A stretch of DNA of 64,000 nucleotides, taken from contig NW_027475169.1 in assembly GCF_051020985.1 (NCBI RefSeq), forward strand, positions 434,001-498,000, given 5' to 3'. This document shows, one piece after another, positions 59,843 through 64,000 of the stretch. Source of the DNA: Nomia melanderi. Its lineage: Eukaryota; Arthropoda; Insecta; Hymenoptera; Halictidae. Position 1 is the first letter of the stretch. Every line of letters begins with the position of its first letter. Below the pieces are notes generated by a model, which was not told the origin of the DNA, did no database searches, and worked only from the letters and a program-made list of their open reading frames with translations. The position numbers and the translations under genes are program-made.

Positions 59843-61735
59843 TCTGTGCCGCGGGAACGACCTCGGACCACCATGGGCCGAGAAAACAACCGTCTCATGG
59901 GGCCGGACACTCAGGGTCAGGGAAAAATCCAATATATATATGGTGATATCTCGGGTGCTACTACAGATAGCGCAATAAATCAAAGTGCATTATCTATAGG
60001 AGGCCCTGGCACATGAATCTGTGCCGCGGGAACGACCTCGGACCACCATGGGCCGAGAAAACAACCGTCTCATGGGGCCGGACACTCAGGGTCAGGGCAA
60101 AATCCAATATATATCTGGTGATATCTCGGGTGCTATTATAGATAGCGCAATAAATCAAAGTGCATTGTCTGCAGGAGGCCCCGGCGCATGAATCTGTGCA
60201 GCGGGATCGACCTCGGACCACCAGGAGCCGAGAAAATCACCGTCTCATGGGGTCGGACACTCAGGGTCAGGGAAAAATCCAATATATATCTGGTGATATC
60301 TCGGGTACTATTTGAGATAGCGCAATAAATCAATGTTCATTGTCTGTAGGAGGCCCTGGCGCATGAATCTGTGCAGGGGGAACGACCTCGGACCCCCAGA
60401 GGTCGAGAAAACCACCGTCTCATGGGGCCGGACACTCAGGGTCTGCGGAAAATCCAATATATATATGGTGATATCTCGGGTGCTACTACAGATAGCGCAA
60501 TAAATCAAAGTGCATTTTCTATAGGAGGCCCTGGCACATGAATCTGTGCCGCGGGAACGACCTCGGACCACCATGGGCCGAGAAAACAACCGTCTCATGG
60601 GGCCGGACACTCAGGGTCGGGGCAAAATCCAATATATATCTGGTGATATCTCGGGTGCTATTATAGATAGCGCAATAAATCAAAGTGCATTGTCTGCAGG
60701 AGGCCCCGGCGCATGAATCTGTGCAGCGGGATCGACCTCCGACCACCAGGGGCCGAGAAAATCACCGTCTCATGGGGTCGGACACTCAGGGTCAGGGCAA
60801 AATCCAATATATATCTGGTGATATCTCGGGTGCTATTATAGATAGCGCAATAAATCAAAGTGCATTGTCTGCAGGAGGCCCCGGCGCATGAATCTGTGCA
60901 GCGGGATCGACCTCGGACCACCATTGGCCGAGAAAACTACCGTCTGATGGGGCCGGACACACAGGGTCAGTGAAAAATCCAATATATATCTGGTGATATC
61001 TCGGGTGCTATTAGAGATAGCGCAATAAATCAAAGTGCATTGTCTGTAGGAGGCCCTGGCGCATGACTCTTTGCAGCGGGATCGACCTCGGACCACCAGG
61101 GGCCGAGAAAATCACCGTCTCATGGGGCCGGACTGTCAGGGTCAGGGAAAAATCCAATATATATCTGGTGATATCTCGGGTGCTATTAGAGATAGCGAAA
61201 TAAATCAAAGTGCATTGTCTGCAGGAGGCCCTAGCGCATGAATCTGTGCAGCGGGAACGACCTCGGACCACCAGGGGCCGAGAAAACCACAGTCTCATGG
61301 GGCCGGACACACATGGTCAGGGGAAAATCCAATATATATCTGGTGATATCTCGGGTGCTATCAGAGATAGCGCAATAATCCAAAGTGAATTATCTGCAGG
61401 AGGCCCTGGCGCATGAATCTGTGCTGCGGGAACGACCTCGGACCACCAGGGGCCGAGAAAACCACCGTCTCATGGGGCCGGACACTCAGGGTCAGGGGAA
61501 AATCCAATATATATCTGGTGATATCTCGGGTGCTATTACAGATAGCGCACTAATCCAAAGTGAGTTATCTGCAGGAGGCCCTGGCGCATGAATCTGTGCA
61601 GCGGGAACGACCTCGGACCACCAGGGGCCGAAAAAACCACCGTCTCATGGGGCCGGACACTCAGGTTCAGGGAAAAATCCAATATATATCTGGTGATATC
61701 TCGGGTGCTATTACAGATACCGCAATAAATCAAAC
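59843..61735. repeat. About 11 units between the 14-unit spaced copies
   Basis: Mixed units: GTGCCGCGGG with CCATGGGCC and ACAACCGTC (59.85, 60.02, 60.55 kb), ATTATAGATAG with CCCCGGCGC (60.13, 60.66, 60.84 kb), and a GACCCCCAGAGGTCGAG dyad variant near 60390. Near 61.24-61.6 kb two consensus-like H1 units appear with GGACACACATGGTCAGG. Only satellite is present. Confidence 0.83.
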
Positions 61736-62292
61736 TGCATTGTCTGTAGGAGGCCCTGCCGCATGACTCTGTGCAGCGGGATCGACCTCGGACCACAAGG
61801 GGCCGAGAAAATCACCGTCTCATGGGGCCGGACTGTCAGGGTCAGGGAAAAATCCAATATATATCTGGTGTTATCTCGGGTGCTATTAGAGATAGCGAAA
61901 TAAATCAAAGTGCATTGTCTGCAGGAGGCCCTAGCGCATGAATCTGTGCAGCGGGAACGACCTCGGACCACCATTGGCCGCGAAAACTACCGTCTGATGG
62001 GGCCGGACACTCAGGGTCACGGAAAAATCCAATATATATCTGGTGATATCTCGGGTGCTATTAGAGATATCGGAATAAATAAAAGTGCATTGTCTGCAGG
62101 AGGTCCTAGCGCATGAATGTGTGTAGTGGGGACGACCTCGGACCCACATGAGCCAAGAAAATCACCTTCTCATGAGGCCGGACTGTCAGGGTCAGGGAAA
62201 AATCGAATATATATCTGGTGATATCTAGGGTACTATTCGAGATAGCGCAATAAATCAAAGTTCATTGTCTGTAGGAGGCCCTGGCGCATGAA
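61736..62292. repeat. 3.2-unit block, copy 2 (14-unit spacing)
   Basis: Copy of 59286-59842 with several substitutions, for example GGCCGCGAAAA for GGCCGAGAAAC, GACCCACATGAGCC for GACCCACAGGAGCC, and ATCTAGGGTAC for ATCTCGGGTAC. Confidence 0.88.
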
Positions 62293-63864
62293 CCTGTGCA
62301 GGGGGAACGACCTCGGACCACCAGGGGCCGAGAAAATCACCGTCTCATGGGGCCGGACTGTCAGGGTCAGGGAAAAATCCAATATATATATGGTGATATC
62401 TCGGGTGCTACTACAGATAGCGAAATAAATCAAAGTGCATTGTCTGCAGGAGGCCCTAGCGCATGAATCTGTGCAGCGGGAACGACCTGGGACCACCATG
62501 GGCCGAGAAAACAACCGTCTCATGGGGCCGGACACTCAGGGTCAGGGCAAAATCCAATATATATCTGGTGATATCTCGGGTGCTATTACAGATAGCGCAA
62601 TAAATCAAAGTGCATTGTCTGTATGAGGCCCTGGCGCATGAATCTGTGCAGCGGGAACGACCTCGGACCACCAGGGGCCGAAAAAACCACCGTCTCATGG
62701 GGCCGGACACTCAGGTTCAGGGAAAAATCCAATATATATCTGGTGATATCTCGGGTGCTATTACAGATAGCGCAATAAATCAAACTGCATTGTCTGTAGG
62801 AGGCCCTGTCGCATGAATCTGTGCAGCGGGAACGACCTCGGACCACCAGGGGCCGAGAAAACCACAGTCTCAGGGGGTCGGACACTCAGGGTCAGGGAAA
62901 AATCCAATATATATATGGTGATATCTCCGGTGCTACTACAGATAGCGCAATAAATCAAAGTGCATTATCTATAGGAGGCCCTGGCACATGAATCTGTGCA
63001 GCGGGTACGACCTCGGATGACCAGGGGCCGAGAAAACCACCGACACATGGGGCCGGACACTCAGGGTCAGGGAAAAATCCAATATATATCTGGTGAAATC
63101 TCGGGTGCTATTAGATATAGCGCAATAATCCAAAGTGAATTATCTGCAGGAGGCCCTGGCGCATGAATCTGTGCACCGGGAACGACCTCGGCCCACCAGG
63201 GGCCGAGAAAACCACCATCTCATGGGGCCGGACACCCAGGGTCAGGGAAAAATCCAATATATAACTGGTGATATCTCGGGTGCTATTAGAGATAGCGCAA
63301 TAAACCAAAGTGAATTATCTGCCGGGGACGCTCGCGCATGAATCTGTGCAGCGGGAACGACCTCGGACCACCAGGGGCCGAGAAAACCACCGTCTCATGG
63401 GGCCGGACAGTCAGGTTCAGGGAAAAATCCAATATATATCTGGTGATATCACGGTGGAAATTAGAGATAGCGCAATAAACCAAAGTGAATTATCTGCAGG
63501 AGGCCCTGGCGCATGAATCTGTGCAGCGGGAACGACCTCGGACCACCAGGGGCCGAGAAAACCACAGTCTCATGGGGCCGGACACACATGGTCAGGCGAA
63601 AATCCAATATATATCTGGTGATATCTCGGGTGCTATTAGAGATAGCGCAATAATCCAAAGTGAATTATCTGCAGGAAGCCCTGGCGCATGAATCTGTGCA
63701 GCGGGAACGACCTCGGACCACCAGGGGCCGAGAAAACCACAGTCTCATGGGGCCGGACAAACATGGTCAGGGGAAAATCCAATATATATCTGGTGATATC
63801 TCGGGTGCTATTACAGATAGCGCAATAAATCAAAGTGCATTATCTGCAGGAGGCCCTGGCGCAT
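62293..63864. repeat. Right-hand units, returning to consensus-like H1 forms
   Basis: Nine units. The first four mix marks from 56-62 kb (TGTATGAGG, CAGGTTCAGGG, TCTATAGGAGG). From about 63.0 kb the units carry H1 3' halves (TTAGAGATAG, GTGAATTATCTGC). The CACAGTCTC middle with GGACACACATGG or GGACAAACATGG (63.55 and 63.73 kb) is also found at 61.29 kb, 13 units away. No cassette unit is present after 58 kb. Confidence 0.83.
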
Positions 63865-64000
63865 GAATCTCTGCAGCGGGATCGACCTCGGACAGCCAGG
63901 GGCCGAGAAAACCACCGACACATGGGGCCGGACACTCAGGGTCAGGGAACAATCCATTATATATCAGGTGATATCTCGGGTGCTATTAGAGATAGCGCAA
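63865..64000. repeat. Right-edge partial unit, 136 bp
   Basis: The last unit starts at GAATCTCTGCAGCGGG and is cut by the window end at about unit position 136. The array therefore continues to the right. Its middle part is of the GACACATGG type and its visible 3' part begins as H1 (TTAGAGATAG). Confidence 0.94.

Larger units (their letters stand above)
1..64000. repeat. Satellite DNA array, 175-bp unit, about 366 head-to-tail copies
   Basis: The same motifs (GCGGGAACGACCTCGG, GGCCGAGAAAA, CAATATATATCTGGTGATAT, AGGCCCTGGCGCATGAAT) recur every 175 bp from the first base to the last. With the unit set to start at GAATCTG, complete units run from 173 to 63864, which is 364 units with a net drift of -8 bp. 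Every unit has the same orientation and no foreign sequence interrupts them. Units differ mainly by substitutions. No stretch in the window holds anything other than this repeat, so there is no gene in any interval. A long, homogeneous, gene-free tandem array is typical of eukaryotic constitutive heterochromatin. Whether it is centromeric cannot be decided from the sequence. The family is not one I recognise. Confidence 0.99.

Noticed and set aside
119..63866. Hundreds of open reading frames of 60-126 codons on both strands, with very similar predicted peptides
   Set aside because: They recur once per unit with the repeat itself. 175 bp is one more than a multiple of three, so the frame changes at each unit. 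Many begin at GTG or TTG rather than ATG, and length depends only on whether the TGA in GCATGAATC is intact. There is no codon-level conservation, splice structure or domain.
1..64000. Canonical 17-bp CENP-B box
   Set aside because: CGGG occurs twice per unit (around 13-16 and 113-116), but the required TTCG upstream and the central A are absent in both places. In cassette units TTCG is present but is not followed by A and CGGG at the right spacing. Other centromere-protein sites cannot be judged by eye.
1..64000. CRISPR array
   Set aside because: The repeat is 175 bp, contiguous and lacks unique spacers between short identical repeats. There are no cas genes.
1..64000. tRNA, 5S rRNA or other RNA polymerase III gene tandem array
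   Set aside because: No A/B-box pair, cloverleaf or 5S internal control region could be recognised in the unit, and no T-run terminator is present on the plus strand.
1..64000. Transposable element or viral remnants within the array
   Set aside because: No terminal repeats, target-site duplications, poly-A tails or coding fragments interrupt the units. The phase count leaves no room for an insertion, since the net drift of -8 bp is fully explained by small indels.
1..64000. Inverted units or an orientation switch
   Set aside because: All units read in the same direction, and the plus- and minus-strand reading-frame patterns keep the same phase throughout apart from the listed 1-2-bp shifts.
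1..64000. Strict 350-bp dimer organisation of H1 and H2 units
   Set aside because: H1 and H2 often alternate for a few units in the first 3 kb, but runs of two or more of the same type are common, for example H2-H2 at about 1510-1740 and at about 3090-3310.
1..64000. Telomeric repeats or subtelomeric tracts
   Set aside because: No TTAGGG-, TTAGG- or TTTAGGG-type tandem was seen.

Overview
The window is satellite DNA from end to end. A single head-to-tail tandem array fills all 64,000 bases: 364 complete repeat units (173-63864) plus a nearly complete unit at the left edge and a partial one at the right. The basic unit is 175 bp and every unit has the same orientation. I find no protein-coding gene, RNA gene, transposable element, CRISPR array or non-satellite spacer. 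Both window edges lie inside the array, so its true length and flanks are not visible. An array of this size and kind indicates a eukaryotic chromosome, most plausibly centromeric, pericentromeric or subtelomeric heterochromatin. I do not recognise the repeat family and cannot name the organism.

Unit numbering used below: position 1 is the G of GAATCTGTGCAG. A consensus composed by hand has A 51, C 42, G 50, T 32 (52.6% G+C) and nine CpGs (observed/expected about 0.75). Landmarks are: GCGGGAACGACC around 12-23; a dyad at 23-43 (CTCGG...CCGAG); a variable middle at 48-90; an A-run and (AT)4 tract at 84-100; GATATC at 106-111; a second variable part at 121-160; and GGCCCTGGCGCAT near the end. 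Two linked variant sets at positions 125/141/149/153/158 define haplotype H1 (G-C-A-A-C) and haplotype H2 (C-T-C-G-T).

Layout: 1-4.5 kb holds mixed H1/H2 units. 4.5-11.4 kb is a nest of block duplications with 8-, 13-, 18- and 25-unit spacings. 11.4-14.4 kb holds blocks that recur 39 units later. 14.4-18.7 kb is a nearly perfect 2,100-bp (12-unit) tandem duplication with one mismatch seen. 18.7-24.4 kb is a mosaic of copies from 11-18 kb. 24.4-28.5 kb has short 4- and 9-unit duplications and the first divergent units. 28.5-35.2 kb is a five-unit (875-bp) higher-order repeat with full, partial and recombinant copies. 35.2-43.2 kb is a mosaic of units related to that repeat. 43.2-58 kb is enriched in units carrying a strongly divergent 36-bp internal cassette (19 copies in the window, none before 25.9 kb). 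55.5-59.3 kb has another 12-unit spaced duplication. 59.3-64 kb returns towards consensus-like units.

The biology on show is the turnover of an array: unequal exchange, block duplication, short conversion-like patches and replication slippage. Only 11 unit-length changes (1 or 2 bp each, net -8 bp) were found across 363 unit steps, and they account exactly for the phase drift from start to end. Open reading frames recur with the unit on both strands, but they are by-products of the repeat: 175 is not a multiple of 3, so the frame changes at every unit. All comparisons were made by eye, so mismatch counts are approximate and block ends may be off by a few bases.
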